A stretch of DNA of 64,000 nt from Ornithinimicrobium pratense (GTDB lineage: Bacteria > Actinomycetota > Actinomycetes > Actinomycetales > Dermatophilaceae). Positions 1 through 13,249 of this stretch are shown piece by piece (within the stretch, counting starts at the first letter, position 1; each line of letters opens with the position of its first letter). The stretch covers positions 2,604,001-2,668,000 of the forward strand of contig NZ_CP044427.1 of the NCBI RefSeq assembly GCF_008843165.1. The letters are read 5' to 3'. The notes below the pieces were generated by a model that saw only the letters and a program-made list of their open reading frames with translations, was not told where the DNA came from and made no database searches. The translations under genes and the position numbers were made by a program.

Positions 1-2149
<2,149 letters not shown>

Positions 2150-2214
2150 GTGGATCCTTCTCTCGTGATCTCGGGTGATGCAAAAGACTCAATGGGTATG
2201 ACGTGAGGCTGGGT

Positions 2215-2250
2215 CGCGGGGCCGGCTGCGGTAGGGCGGCCGGCCCCGCG
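2215..2250 (-). promoter_or_regulatory. Strong hairpin in the rpoB-rpoC spacer
   Basis: A 12-bp perfect inverted repeat (arms CGCGGGGCCGGC and its complement at 2215-2226 and 2239-2250, 12-nt loop) begins 10 nt after the rpoB stop codon and ends about 65 nt before the rpoC start. No T run follows on the minus strand, so it is more likely a processing or partial attenuation element than a full terminator. Function is inferred. Confidence 0.5.
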
Positions 2251-2260
2251 CTTGCCCTGA

Positions 2261-5734
<3,474 letters not shown>

Positions 5735-5898
5735 GGATGGGTCCTTCCACGGGCCTTAAAATTGTGCGGCGGTCAAGCGAGCCCAGGACCGGCACTCAGT
5801 AGCGTCCGTGAGGTGCGGCGCCCGCAAACGAGGAGGATGCGGCGCGGCAAAGTGCTCATGGGTCGACTGGGGGCAGGTGCAGGGTAGCGCAAAGTAAC

Positions 5899-5928
5899 AC
5901 TTTACCGCCTCAAGGGCCCGTCGTCCAA
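5899..5928 (-). promoter_or_regulatory. Predicted sigma-70-type promoter of rpoBC
   Basis: On the minus strand TTGGAC (5928-5923) and TAAAGT (5904-5899) are separated by 18 nt, a good housekeeping promoter. The predicted start near 5892 gives a leader of about 158 nt before rpoB. The whole rplL-rpoB spacer (5735-6217, 483 nt) holds only this promoter and two rplL-proximal hairpins; I see no gene in it. The -10 overlaps an AAAGT-AAC-ACTTT inverted repeat (5891-5903). Confidence 0.6.
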
Positions 5929-6131
5929 TCCTGGTCACGACGGGTCGTCCGGGGCTAGTTGGGCCGACGTCGGGAGCGGCCGCGCTCCCGGTGTTCTCGG
6001 CACCGCCACGGGCGGTTGCTCCCCACGATGGTGCGCCCTGACCGGCCTCGACGTCAAGCCGGACACACCTTCCCCGCCATTCCCGCGGGCGGTGGCAGGT
6101 GCTGGCAGCGGGCCGGGGGCGCACACGACCG

Positions 6132-6172
6132 CGGGCGGGGCCGCATACCCGGTAGGCATGTGGCCCCGCCCG
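6132..6172 (-). terminator. Second hairpin downstream of rplL
   Basis: Eleven-bp perfect stem (CGGGCGGGGCC at 6132-6142 pairs with 6162-6172) with a 19-nt loop, placed after the first rplL hairpin in the direction of transcription. It is G+C only and lacks a T run, so it is a probable intrinsic-type terminator or attenuator between rplJL and rpoBC. Confidence 0.5.
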
Positions 6173-6189
6173 TGGCGGAGGTGAAGCGT

Positions 6190-6211
6190 CCCGGGCGGCG
6201 CACCGCCCGGG
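6190..6211 (-). terminator. Hairpin just after rplL
   Basis: Nine-bp perfect stem CCCGGGCGG/CCGCCCGGG with a 4-nt loop, starting 7 nt after the rplL stop codon. Together with the hairpin at 6132-6172 it separates rplJL from the rpoB promoter. Confidence 0.6.
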
Positions 6212-6217
6212 AAGGGC

Positions 6218-6610
6218 TCACTTGACGGTGACGGTCGCGCCGGCGCCCTCGAGCTGCTCCTTGGCCTTGTTCGCGGCCTCCTTGTCGACCTTCTCCAGGA
6301 CCGCCTTGGGAGCGCCGTCCACGAGGTCCTTGGCCTCCTTCAGCCCCAGGGAGGTCAGCGCACGGACCTCCTTGATGACCTGGATCTTCTTGTCGCCGGC
6401 GGCCTCGAGGACGACGTCGAACTCGTCCTGCTCCTCCTCCGCGGCGGCGTCGCCACCGCCAGCGGCGGGACCGCCGGCGGCCGCGACGGCGACCGGGGCG
6501 GCGGCGGTGACCTCAAAGGTCTCCTCGAAGGCCTTGACGAACTCGGACAGCTCGATCAGGGTCATCTCCTTGAACTGGTCAAGGAGCTCCTCGGTGCTCA
6601 GCTTCGCCAT
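6218..6610 (-). CDS. rplL: 50S ribosomal protein L7/L12
   Basis: Stalk protein of the 50S subunit that recruits translation GTPases; 130 aa, normal length. The N-terminal dimerisation helix pair ([16 protein letters not shown]...) is followed by an Ala/Gly-rich hinge (around residues 35-60, [12 protein letters not shown]) and the C-terminal factor-binding domain with [24 protein letters not shown]. It lies 67 nt after rplJ on the same strand, the universal rplJL arrangement, and two hairpins follow it. Confidence 0.97.
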   Translation of the reverse strand: MAKLSTEELLDQFKEMTLIELSEFVKAFEETFEVTAAAPVAVAAAGGPAAGGGDAAAEEEQDEFDVVLEAAGDKKIQVIKEVRALTSLGLKEAKDLVDGAPKAVLEKVDKEAANKAKEQLEGAGATVTVK

Positions 6611-6677
6611 GATGGGCGTTCCTTCCTAGTTGGTGCCGTGAGTGGCGTTGTGGTGGTGCGCTGATCGCTTGTGGCGC

Positions 6678-7310
6678 TCAGCTCTCGTCGCCACCCTCGG
6701 CGACGTCGGTGGGAGCCTCGGCGTCAGCCTCGGCAGGGGTGGCCTCGGCGTCAGCCTCGGCGGGAGCGTCCTCGGACGCGGGGAGCGGACCGCCCTGCTC
6801 CTCGACCTTCGCGCGCAGCTGGTCGACCACCCGGGCGGTGGCGGACAGCGGTGCGGCGAACAGGCCGACGGCCTTGGACAGGTTGCCCTTCATGGCACCT
6901 GCCAGCATGGCCAGCAGAACCTCGCGGGACTCGAGGTCCGCGAGCTTGGTGATCTCTTCGGGGCTCAACGGCTTGCCGTCGAGGACACCCGCCTTGATGA
7001 CCAGGGCCGGGTTGGCCTTGGCGAAGTCACGCAGACCCTTGGCCGCCGCCACCGGGTCACCGGTGACGAAGGCGATGGCCGTGGGTCCAACCAGGTGCTC
7101 GTCGAGGCCGGTGATGCCGGCCTCGGCAGCAGCACGCTTGGTCAGCGTGTTCTTCACCACGGCGTAGGTGGCGTGCTCACGCATCGAGGTGCGCAGCTCG
7201 GTGATCTGACTCACCTTGAGCCCGCGGTACTCCGTCAGCACGGCCGCGCCCGAGCTGCGGAACATCTCCGTCAGCTCGACGATGGCTGCTGCCTTCTGGG
7301 GCGTCGCCAT
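6678..7310 (-). CDS. rplJ: 50S ribosomal protein L10
   Basis: Base of the ribosomal stalk that anchors L7/L12 dimers, 210 aa. The N-terminal domain reads [20 protein letters not shown] and [15 protein letters not shown]; the C-terminal part has the helix that binds L7/L12 and an acidic Ala/Glu-rich tail ([20 protein letters not shown]) that is longer than in E. coli but common in actinobacteria. A leader with an attenuator-like hairpin precedes it, consistent with autogenous control by the L10-L12 complex. Confidence 0.96.
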   Translation of the reverse strand: MATPQKAAAIVELTEMFRSSGAAVLTEYRGLKVSQITELRTSMREHATYAVVKNTLTKRAAAEAGITGLDEHLVGPTAIAFVTGDPVAAAKGLRDFAKANPALVIKAGVLDGKPLSPEEITKLADLESREVLLAMLAGAMKGNLSKAVGLFAAPLSATARVVDQLRAKVEEQGGPLPASEDAPAEADAEATPAEADAEAPTDVAEGGDES

Positions 7311-7520
7311 ATGGCCTCCTTTACGTCGTGGTGCCGGCTACCCCCTGGCCCGGCACGACAAAAGCCCCGGCGCAGGCGCACCGGGGCTCGACATGCTGCA
7401 TACACGGGGTATGCGTCGTGCTGGTCACCTACGCTGGTCGCCCTTGTCGTGGGAACCTTCGGCCGACGCGATCCGCAGTTTGCACTCCGGGCACGCCGAC
7501 AACCGGCGGTCTGTGGGTAG
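7311..7520 (-). ncRNA. L10-type leader of rplJL mRNA
   Basis: Untranslated leader between the predicted start near 7520 and the rplJ ATG. It contains a terminator-like hairpin AGCCCCGG/CCGGGGCT (7363-7370 with 7381-7388, 10-nt loop) followed on the minus strand by TTTT, then a second stem (GTGCCGG with CCGGCAC, roughly 7330-7357) that could alternate with it. This position and form fit the L10 leader by which L10-L12 represses its own operon. The binding fold itself was not modelled, so the class assignment is inference. Confidence 0.6.
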
Positions 7521-7526
7521 AGCCCC

Positions 7527-7555
7527 AGACTACGGCATCCCCTCCCCCACCCAAA
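7527..7555 (-). promoter_or_regulatory. Predicted promoter of rplJL
   Basis: On the minus strand TTTGGG (7555-7550) and TAGTCT (7532-7527) are spaced by 17 nt. The predicted start near 7520 would produce the leader described at 7311-7520. Confidence 0.5.
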
Positions 7556-7651
7556 ATCGCGGACGTTCCGCGACCAGCGTGCCCTCTGCCCATCGTGCCG
7601 GCCCCCCGGGGGCCGACGCCTGTCCACCCTTAGGGCAACAGGGGCAGGGCA

Positions 7652-8968
7652 GTGCAGGATGAACCGGTGACCTCCTCCCCCTCCGTGCGCTGGTTCCATC
7701 GCCTTGTGGACGCCCATCCCGAGGCTGAGCGCGAGTTCGGTGGTGCGCAGCGGGTGGCCACCGGCGGCCTGCGGCTGATCGGCGCTAACGCGCTGCAGAG
7801 TGCCGGGGACCAGGTCGTCAACGCCAAGACCGTGCTGCCCTGGCTGTTCTCGGTCCTGGGGGCGCCGGCGGCCCTGGTGGCGCTACTGGTCCCCATCCGG
7901 GAGTCCGGGTCGATGCTCCCGCAGGCGGCGTTCACCCCGTGGGTGCTGCGTGCCCCGCGGCGCACGCGGGTGTGGATGCTGGGCGCCTCGGTGCAGGGGG
8001 TCAGCGTGCTGGCCATGGCCGCTGTCGCCCTGACGCTCACCGGTGCCCTCGCCGGGGTCGCGGTGCTGGCCGCGCTGGCCGTCTTCGCGGTCGGGCGGGC
8101 GCTGTGCTCGATCGCCAGCAAGGACGTCCAGGGTCGGGCCGTGCCCAAGGGCCAGCGGGGGCAGGTGACCGGGATCGCGACGGCGGTCTCGGGCGTGATC
8201 GCGGTGGGCGTGGGGGTGCTGCTGCACCTGCTCGGGCCCAACCTCAGCGCCGGGGCCCTCGCCGCCTTCCTGACCGCCGCGGCCCTGACCTGGTTCGTCG
8301 GGGTCCTCGTCTACGCCGGGATTCCCGAGGACGCCCCCGACGCCGTGGCCAGGGCGCAGCGCGAGCCCTGGCTGCGCGACCTGGTCGACCTGGTGCGGCA
8401 GGACGCGGCCTTCCGGCACTTCGTCGCGGCCCGGGCTCTCCTGCTCGTCTCGGCCCTGGCCCCGCCCTTCCTGGTCACCCTGGCCGTGGCCCAGGGCAGC
8501 TCGCTGCTGGCCGGGCTCGGCTCGTTCGTCATCGCCCAGGGCATCGCCTCGGTGCTCGGCGGACGGGTCTTCGGCCGCTGGTCGGACCGGTCCAGCCGGC
8601 GGGTGATGACCTACGGGTCGGTGGTGGCCTCGCTCACCGTGCTGGCCGTGGTGGCCGTGGTGCTCTTGGCCCAGCCGGGCCTGGTCGTGCCGGGCCTGGT
8701 CGCCGGCTACTTCGTCATCAGCCTCGTCCACGTCGGGGTCCGGGTGGCCCGCAAGACCTACGTCATCGACCTGGCCGAGGGTGACCAGCGCACGCGCTAC
8801 GTCGCCGTGGCCAACACCGCGATGGGCGTCATCCTGCTGGTGACCGGCGCGGTCAGCGCTGGCCTGGCCACCTTCGGCGAGCTCCCGGCCCTGGTCTTCC
8901 TGGCCGTGCTGGGCCTGGTCGGCGCCGCGGTCAGCTGGCGCCTGCCGGAAGTCTCGCGCACCGCCTGA
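7652..8968 (+). CDS. MFS-type membrane transporter
   Basis: Polytopic membrane protein of 438 aa with about twelve hydrophobic segments after a ~45-residue soluble N-terminus. The mid-protein cytoplasmic loop GRVFGRWSDRSSRR matches the D-R-x-x-R-R type loop of the major facilitator superfamily. Substrate is not predictable. The start is GTG at 7652; a second GTG at 7667 is equally possible. It runs opposite to the flanking ribosomal genes, separating rplJL from rplKA, and its stop codon lies inside the first copy of a 58-bp tandem repeat. Confidence 0.75.
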   Translation: MQDEPVTSSPSVRWFHRLVDAHPEAEREFGGAQRVATGGLRLIGANALQSAGDQVVNAKTVLPWLFSVLGAPAALVALLVPIRESGSMLPQAAFTPWVLRAPRRTRVWMLGASVQGVSVLAMAAVALTLTGALAGVAVLAALAVFAVGRALCSIASKDVQGRAVPKGQRGQVTGIATAVSGVIAVGVGVLLHLLGPNLSAGALAAFLTAAALTWFVGVLVYAGIPEDAPDAVARAQREPWLRDLVDLVRQDAAFRHFVAARALLLVSALAPPFLVTLAVAQGSSLLAGLGSFVIAQGIASVLGGRVFGRWSDRSSRRVMTYGSVVASLTVLAVVAVVLLAQPGLVVPGLVAGYFVISLVHVGVRVARKTYVIDLAEGDQRTRYVAVANTAMGVILLVTGAVSAGLATFGELPALVFLAVLGLVGAAVSWRLPEVSRTA

Positions 8969-9081
8969 GGAATCACCCCCGCGCGCGTGGTCTGCTCGGC
9001 ACAACGTGGGGTCAAGGTTGTGCTGAGGAATCACCCCCTCGCGCGTGGTCTACTCGGCACAACGTGGGATCAAGGTTGTGC
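8966..9081. repeat. Tandem 58-bp direct repeat, two copies
   Basis: Positions 8966-9023 and 9024-9081 are 58-bp units differing at three positions. Each unit ends in an inverted repeat GCACAAC-(11 nt)-GTTGTGC whose loop contains GTGGGATCAAG or GTGGGGTCAAG. The first copy supplies the TGA stop codon of the MFS gene. A shorter related element is at 10335-10350 on the other side of the DUF559-like gene. Confidence 0.85.
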
Positions 9082-9218
9082 GCCTTGGCCTGACCGGGCG
9101 ATGCTGCCCATTGCGGTCCTGTCCCTGCCCGCCAGCAGCGTTTCCGGCCGCGCGGCAGCAGCGTTGCAGGGCGGTGCCCCCGAGCCCTTCGCTCTACGGG
9201 CCCTGCGCGCCTGCAGCC

Positions 9219-10208
9219 TCAGGCCGTGGCCCGCGCCGCAGCCTCGGCCCGGGCGATGGCGGCCAGGATCTTCTGCCGCACCAGTCGAGAGTTCACCAGA
9301 TCACCCCAGGTCAAACGCACGACCTCGTAGCCCAGCGCACGCAGAGCGTCCTCCCGCAGCTTCTCGGTATGCAGCGCGTCGGGGTGGCCGTACTTGATCC
9401 TGCCGTCGAACTCGATGAGCACCGCCCAGCGGCCCAGCTTGAGGTCGGCATACACCGTCCGGTCGCCGAGGTCCACGGGGAACTGCAGCAGGAGCGGGCC
9501 GAACCCCAGCAGCTGCAGCAGCCATCGTGACCGGCTCTCCCCGACCGACTCGCTGCGCCCATCAGCCAGCTGCGCCACCTCGTGCACCACGCGGGTGGCG
9601 GTGCCGAATCCCTCCTGCAACGCACGCTCGATGTCCTCCTCGACCAGGGCGTGCGCCAGCCCCTGCCGCTCGCCCGTGTCCTTGCGGTCCCTCGTCTCCG
9701 CCTGGTGCAGCACGCCGTCGAGACACACGAGGCCGGCCTCGGCCCCGTGCAGGGCCGCCACCTGCAGTGCGGCTAGCGCTGGCCGGACGACGTGCAGGCC
9801 GTCGACGGTGACGAGCCAGTCCACCTCGACCGGACGGTGGACGAAGATCGTGTCGTCGTGGCGGCCTCGTCCCCCGTCGAACCGGACCAGATGCACTAGG
9901 CCGTCGTCGCCAAAGTACGGGAGGCCGTGCATCATCAGCGCGCTCTCGTGACTCAACGCGTGATGCCCACCGGGATCGGCCGCCAAGCTGCGGCCCACCG
10001 CTCGAGCCTGCAGCTCCGCCCGCTCCCAGGCGGTGGCGCCTGCGAAGGCACGGCCCAGCACGAACGACCCCCGGCGCACCCGCACCAGCACCTTCGCCCG
10101 CACCAGCGCGTCCACGGTATGCCGGGTCACGCCCGGCAGCGCCGTGAGCTGGACGCCGCTGGCCACCCCGCCCTGGGCCTCCATCAGCGCCACGATCGCA
10201 GTCTCCAT
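9219..10208 (-). CDS. AbiEi-like/DUF559 (Vsr-like endonuclease fold) protein
   Basis: 329 aa when started at METAIVALMEAQGG (10208); ATGs at 10262 and 10268 would add an N-terminal extension. The N-terminal ~60 residues form a winged-helix like the AbiEi antitoxin domain (GVTRHTVDALVRAKVLVRVRRGSFVLG). The C-terminal ~110 residues carry the DUF559/very-short-patch-repair type nuclease motif, YADLKLGRW...LIEFDGRIKYG...EKLREDALRALGYEVVRLTW. Such proteins are frequent, often multicopy, in actinobacteria and their role is unknown. No AbiEii-type toxin is adjacent, so a toxin-antitoxin role is not supported here. Short related repeats border the gene. Confidence 0.7.
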   Translation of the reverse strand: METAIVALMEAQGGVASGVQLTALPGVTRHTVDALVRAKVLVRVRRGSFVLGRAFAGATAWERAELQARAVGRSLAADPGGHHALSHESALMMHGLPYFGDDGLVHLVRFDGGRGRHDDTIFVHRPVEVDWLVTVDGLHVVRPALAALQVAALHGAEAGLVCLDGVLHQAETRDRKDTGERQGLAHALVEEDIERALQEGFGTATRVVHEVAQLADGRSESVGESRSRWLLQLLGFGPLLLQFPVDLGDRTVYADLKLGRWAVLIEFDGRIKYGHPDALHTEKLREDALRALGYEVVRLTWGDLVNSRLVRQKILAAIARAEAAARATA

Positions 10209-10334
10209 GAGCCGCAGTCTGCAGCCCGGGCCAGACTGCGGCTCTGGGTTGTCCACAGGCATGACCATCGATTCCGCGAGGCCTGGATCCCAGGTTCTGC
10301 GCAAGGCACAACGCGTTTGACGGTGAACCCTCAC

Positions 10335-10350
10335 CACAACTGGGATCAAG
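10335..10350 (+). repeat. Short repeat related to the 8966-9081 unit
   Basis: CACAACTGGGATCAAG matches the core CACAACGTGGGATCAAG of the 58-bp repeats with one base missing, in the same orientation, upstream of the DUF559-like gene. A further CACAACG is at 10307-10313. Confidence 0.55.
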
Positions 10351-10371
10351 AGAATGCGGCGCCCAGGACAG

Positions 10372-10410
10372 CGACAGGCCCCCGACCGCGATCCGGTCGG
10401 GGGCCTGTCG
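10372..10410 (-). terminator. rplA terminator
   Basis: Seventeen-bp perfect stem (10372-10388 with 10394-10410) with a 5-nt loop CGATC, about 52 nt after the rplA stop codon. Among the strongest hairpins in the window; symmetric, so it can also act on transcription from the other strand. Confidence 0.75.
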
Positions 10411-10462
10411 TGGCTCACGGAGCGAGGGAGGTCGCCCGTGGCTCAGTGCAACGGGGTGGCGC

Positions 10463-11176
10463 TCACTCCGAGGAGGGGTCCACGATGCTGCCCACGCGGG
10501 CTGGGTCCACCGGGATCCCGGGGCCCATCGTCGTGCTGACGGTAGCCTTGGTGACGTAGCGGCCCTTGGAGGAGGACGGCTTCAGCCGCAGGATCTCGTC
10601 GATCGCCGCGCCGTAGTTCTCCACCAGCTTGGCCTCGTCGAAGGATGCCTTGCCGATGATGAAGTGCAAGTTGCTGTGCTTGTCGACGCGGAACTCGATC
10701 TTGCCGCCCTTGATTTCAGTCACGGCCTTGGCGGTGTCCATCGTCACGGTGCCGGTCTTGGGGTTGGGCATCAGGCCTCGGGGACCCAGGATCTTGCCCA
10801 GACGACCGACCTTGCCCATCAGGTCCGGGGTGGCCACGACGGCGTCGAAGTCGGTCCAGCCGCCACCGATCCGCTCGATCAGGTCATCGGAGCCGACGTG
10901 GTCGGCGCCGGCCGCGCGGGCGGCCTCGGCCTTGTCACCGTTGGCCAGCACGACCACGCGGGCGGTCTTGCCGGTGCCGTTGGGCAGGTTGACGGTGCCG
11001 CGGACGAGCTGGTCGGCCTTGCGGGGGTCGACGCCGAGCCGCAGGGCGACCTCGAGCGTCGAGTCGTACTTGGTGGAGGCGGTCTCCTTGGCCAGGCGGA
11101 CAGCCTCGCGGGGGGCGTAGAACTTGCCCTCCTCGATCTTGTCAGCCGCGGCGCGGTAGGCCTTGCTGCGCTTCAT
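10463..11176 (-). CDS. rplA: 50S ribosomal protein L1
   Basis: L1 stalk protein of the large subunit, 237 aa, normal length. The start [15 protein letters not shown] was chosen because AAGGAGTCATC places a strong ribosome binding site directly before this ATG; an open frame continues upstream but without family similarity. The signature [19 protein letters not shown] is present in the second half. It follows rplK by 143 nt containing a strong hairpin, which may reduce or process the downstream message. Confidence 0.97.
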   Translation of the reverse strand: MKRSKAYRAAADKIEEGKFYAPREAVRLAKETASTKYDSTLEVALRLGVDPRKADQLVRGTVNLPNGTGKTARVVVLANGDKAEAARAAGADHVGSDDLIERIGGGWTDFDAVVATPDLMGKVGRLGKILGPRGLMPNPKTGTVTMDTAKAVTEIKGGKIEFRVDKHSNLHFIIGKASFDEAKLVENYGAAIDEILRLKPSSSKGRYVTKATVSTTMGPGIPVDPARVGSIVDPSSE

Positions 11177-11280
11177 GATGACTCCTTGGTGTTCTCGTGG
11201 GAGCTGTGGTCGGACGGGCCAGCGCAGGCCCTGCCACAGGCGGGACGGTGAGGTCGCTCGACCCGAGCCGTCCCTGGCGA

Positions 11281-11311
11281 GGTATGCCGTCCGCCGGGCG
11301 GACGGCATACC
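11281..11311 (-). terminator. Near-perfect palindrome between rplK and rplA
   Basis: A 15-bp inverted repeat (11281-11295 and 11297-11311) with a single central base, so in RNA about 13 bp close over a small loop. It begins 9 nt after the rplK stop codon. Both ends are copies of the octamer GGTATGCC/GGCATACC. No T run follows; attenuation or processing is more likely than full termination because rplA has no visible promoter of its own. Confidence 0.55.
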
Positions 11312-11319
11312 GCACCTGA

Positions 11320-11748
11320 TCAGGGGGTGTTGATGCCCATCGAGCGGGCAGTGCCGGCGATGATCCGCTTGGCCATGTCCACGTCGATGGCGTTGAGGTC
11401 CTTCATCTTCATCTCGGCGATCTCGGTGAGCTGCTGGTCGGTCAGCGAGGCGACCTTGGTCTTGTGCGGCTCGCCCGAGCCCTTGGCGACGCCGGCAGCC
11501 TTTTTGATCAGCTCGGCAGCCGGGGGGGTCTTGGTGACGAAGGTGAACGAGCGGTCCTCGTAGACCGTGATCTCGACGGGGATGACGTTGCCACGCTGGG
11601 ACTCCGTCGCGGCGTTGTAGGCCTTGACGAACTCCATGATGTTGACGCCGTGCTGACCCAGCGCGGGGCCAACGGGCGGGGCGGGCGTGGCCGCGCCGGC
11701 CTGGATCTGCAGCTTGATAAAGCCGGAGACCTTCTTCTTGGGGGGCAT
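11320..11748 (-). CDS. rplK: 50S ribosomal protein L11
   Basis: GTPase-centre protein of the 50S subunit, 142 aa, normal length. N-terminal domain [18 protein letters not shown] with [19 protein letters not shown]-terminal rRNA-binding domain with [14 protein letters not shown] and the closing [10 protein letters not shown]. It follows nusG by 93 nt on the minus strand, the conserved secE-nusG-rplK-rplA order. Confidence 0.97.
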   Translation of the reverse strand: MPPKKKVSGFIKLQIQAGAATPAPPVGPALGQHGVNIMEFVKAYNAATESQRGNVIPVEITVYEDRSFTFVTKTPPAAELIKKAAGVAKGSGEPHKTKVASLTDQQLTEIAEMKMKDLNAIDVDMAKRIIAGTARSMGINTP

Positions 11749-11841
11749 GGGTGTCTCTTCCTGGTTATGGGCCGACGCCGTGGGCGATGACCCGGTTGCA
11801 TGCCCCGGACCGGACGGGCTGGGGCGCGATCGCGGCTCGAG

Positions 11842-12696
11842 CTAGAGCTTGGCGACCTGGTTGTAGGACAGCTCGACGGGGGTCTCGCGGCCGAAGATGG
11901 AGACCAGCACCTTGAGCTTGTTGCTCTCGGGCAGGATCTCGGAGATGGTGGCGGGCAGAGTCTCGAACGGACCCTCCATGACGGTGACCGACTCGCCGAC
12001 CTCGAAGTCGATCTGCGGCGCGCCGGCGGGCAGTTTGAACCCGGCCGCGTCCTCGCCCTTGGCCTCGGGGGTTGCGGGAGTCTCGAAGACCGGGGCCAGC
12101 ATGGAGACGACCTCGTCGATCAACAGCGGCACCGGCTGGTGGGCGTTGCCGACGAAGCCGGTCACGCCGGGGGTGTGCCGCACGGCGCCCCACGACTCAT
12201 CGGTGAGCTCCATCCGGACCAGCACGTAGCCGGGCATCCGCACGCGGCGGACCTGCTTGCGCTGGCCGTTCTTGATCTCGGTCACCTCCTCCATGGGGAC
12301 CTCCACCTCGAAGATGTAGTCCTCCATGTTGAGGCTGGTGATCCGGGTCTCCAGGTTGTGCTTGACCCGGTTCTCGTAGCCGGCGTAGGAGTGGATGACG
12401 TACCAGTCGCCGAACCTGCCGCGCAGGTTCTCCTTGAACTCCTCCAGGGGGTCGACCGGCTCCTCAGCGGCCTCCTCCTCCGCGGGCTCTTCGTCGGCGG
12501 CGTCATCTGCGGTCTGTGCCGCCGGCGCCTCGGTGGTGATGTCGTCGGCCTCGCCGTAGACCTCATCCTCCACGTCGGTCGGGGCGGCCTCGTCGGTCTC
12601 GACGGCACCGTCGAATCGCTCGGCGGCCTCCAGGTCGGCGTCCTGGACGGACTGCTCGGCCGTGACCTCGTCGTGGTCGGGGGTCTGCTCGGACAT
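11842..12696 (-). CDS. nusG: Transcription termination/antitermination protein NusG
   Basis: RNA polymerase processivity factor linking transcription to Rho and the ribosome. At 284 aa it is longer than E. coli NusG because of an acidic, Ala/Glu-rich N-terminal extension of about 95 residues (for example [20 protein letters not shown]), a known actinobacterial trait. The NGN domain starts at [19 protein letters not shown] and contains [11 protein letters not shown]; the C-terminal KOW domain has [21 protein letters not shown] and [17 protein letters not shown]. It is 62 nt downstream of secE. Confidence 0.97.
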   Translation of the reverse strand: MSEQTPDHDEVTAEQSVQDADLEAAERFDGAVETDEAAPTDVEDEVYGEADDITTEAPAAQTADDAADEEPAEEEAAEEPVDPLEEFKENLRGRFGDWYVIHSYAGYENRVKHNLETRITSLNMEDYIFEVEVPMEEVTEIKNGQRKQVRRVRMPGYVLVRMELTDESWGAVRHTPGVTGFVGNAHQPVPLLIDEVVSMLAPVFETPATPEAKGEDAAGFKLPAGAPQIDFEVGESVTVMEGPFETLPATISEILPESNKLKVLVSIFGRETPVELSYNQVAKL

Positions 12697-12758
12697 GCCC
12701 TACTTCCTCATGTGATCGATGCGTGCCGGCGTCGAGCGCCGGCAACGGGGTGCGTGGC

Positions 12759-13004
12759 TCAGCCCGCGAAGACGAGGGCGACGAGCCGCTGGAAGACTTG
12801 GTCCATGCCGAAGATGAAACCGATCATCACCACGACGAAGACGAAGACGACGATCGTGTAGGTGATCAGCTCCTGCCGCGTCGGCTGGACGACCTTGCGC
12901 AGCTCGGCCATGACCTGGGCGACGAACGTCGCCGGTCGCGGCGGCTGGCCAGAGCCAGGCTGGTTGCGCGCGACACCCTCGGTGTCGTGAGCCGGGTTCG
13001 CCAC
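12759..13004 (-). CDS. secE: Preprotein translocase subunit SecE
   Basis: Essential small subunit of the SecYEG channel, 81 aa. Start is GTG at 13004 ([10 protein letters not shown]), supported by AAGGAAGG eight bases upstream; the open frame extends back through the tRNA-Trp gene and that part cannot be coding. The conserved amphipathic helix [21 protein letters not shown] precedes one membrane span ([16 protein letters not shown]). It lies between tRNA-Trp and nusG. Confidence 0.94.
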   Translation of the reverse strand: MANPAHDTEGVARNQPGSGQPPRPATFVAQVMAELRKVVQPTRQELITYTIVVFVFVVVMIGFIFGMDQVFQRLVALVFAG

Positions 13005-13029
13005 GGATCGCCTTCCTTGTCTGCAGGTC

Positions 13030-13062
13030 ATGTGGTCGCGACCACATACCGATCCGGTATGT
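13030..13062. repeat. Overlapping palindromes between tRNA-Trp and secE
   Basis: ATGTGGTCGCGACCACAT (13030-13047) is an 18-bp perfect palindrome, and ACATACC-GATCC-GGTATGT (13044-13062) is a second inverted repeat sharing bases with it. The two hairpins are mutually exclusive and lie immediately 3' of tRNA-Trp and 26 nt before the secE start, so RNA processing or a switch controlling secE is plausible. Function is not known. Confidence 0.55.
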
Positions 13063-13075
13063 CGTGCCGCTCGCG

Positions 13076-13148
13076 CAGGGCATGAGGGACTCGAACCCCC
13101 AACCGCCGGTTTTGGAGACCGGTGCTCTACCAATTGAGCTAATGCCCT
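13076..13148 (-). tRNA. trpT: tRNA-Trp (CCA anticodon)
   Basis: Seventy-three nt clover-leaf: acceptor AGGGCAT pairs with ATGCCCT, D-arm AGCTCAATTGGTAGAGC, anticodon stem CCGGT-CTCCAAA-ACCGG with CCA at 13113-13115 (complement), T-arm GGGGGTTCGAGTCCCTC approximates the canonical loop. The 3' CCA is not encoded. It heads the secE-nusG transcript. Confidence 0.95.
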
Positions 13149-13218
13149 TCACCGGGTGTCCCGCGCTCGCCCGCCGTTGGGGGGCAGGCTCACGCACGGT
13201 GCGAACACCCGAAGTGGC

Positions 13219-13247
13219 AGTCTACGGGACGGTACGGACTGGTGCAA
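13219..13247 (-). promoter_or_regulatory. Predicted promoter of tRNA-Trp-secE-nusG
   Basis: On the minus strand TTGCAC (13247-13242), a 17-nt spacer, then TAGACT (13224-13219). It overlaps the region immediately before the divergent aminotransferase start at 13250. Confidence 0.6.
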
Positions 13248-13249
13248 AG

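Noticed and set aside
9219..10208. An AbiE-type toxin-antitoxin pair
   Set aside because: Only the AbiEi-like half is present; no nucleotidyltransferase (AbiEii) gene adjoins it on either strand, so I call it a solitary DUF559-type protein.
13005..13133. N-terminal extension of SecE through tRNA-Trp
   Set aside because: The frame is open but crosses the tRNA; GTG 13004 has its own ribosome binding site and gives the usual SecE length.
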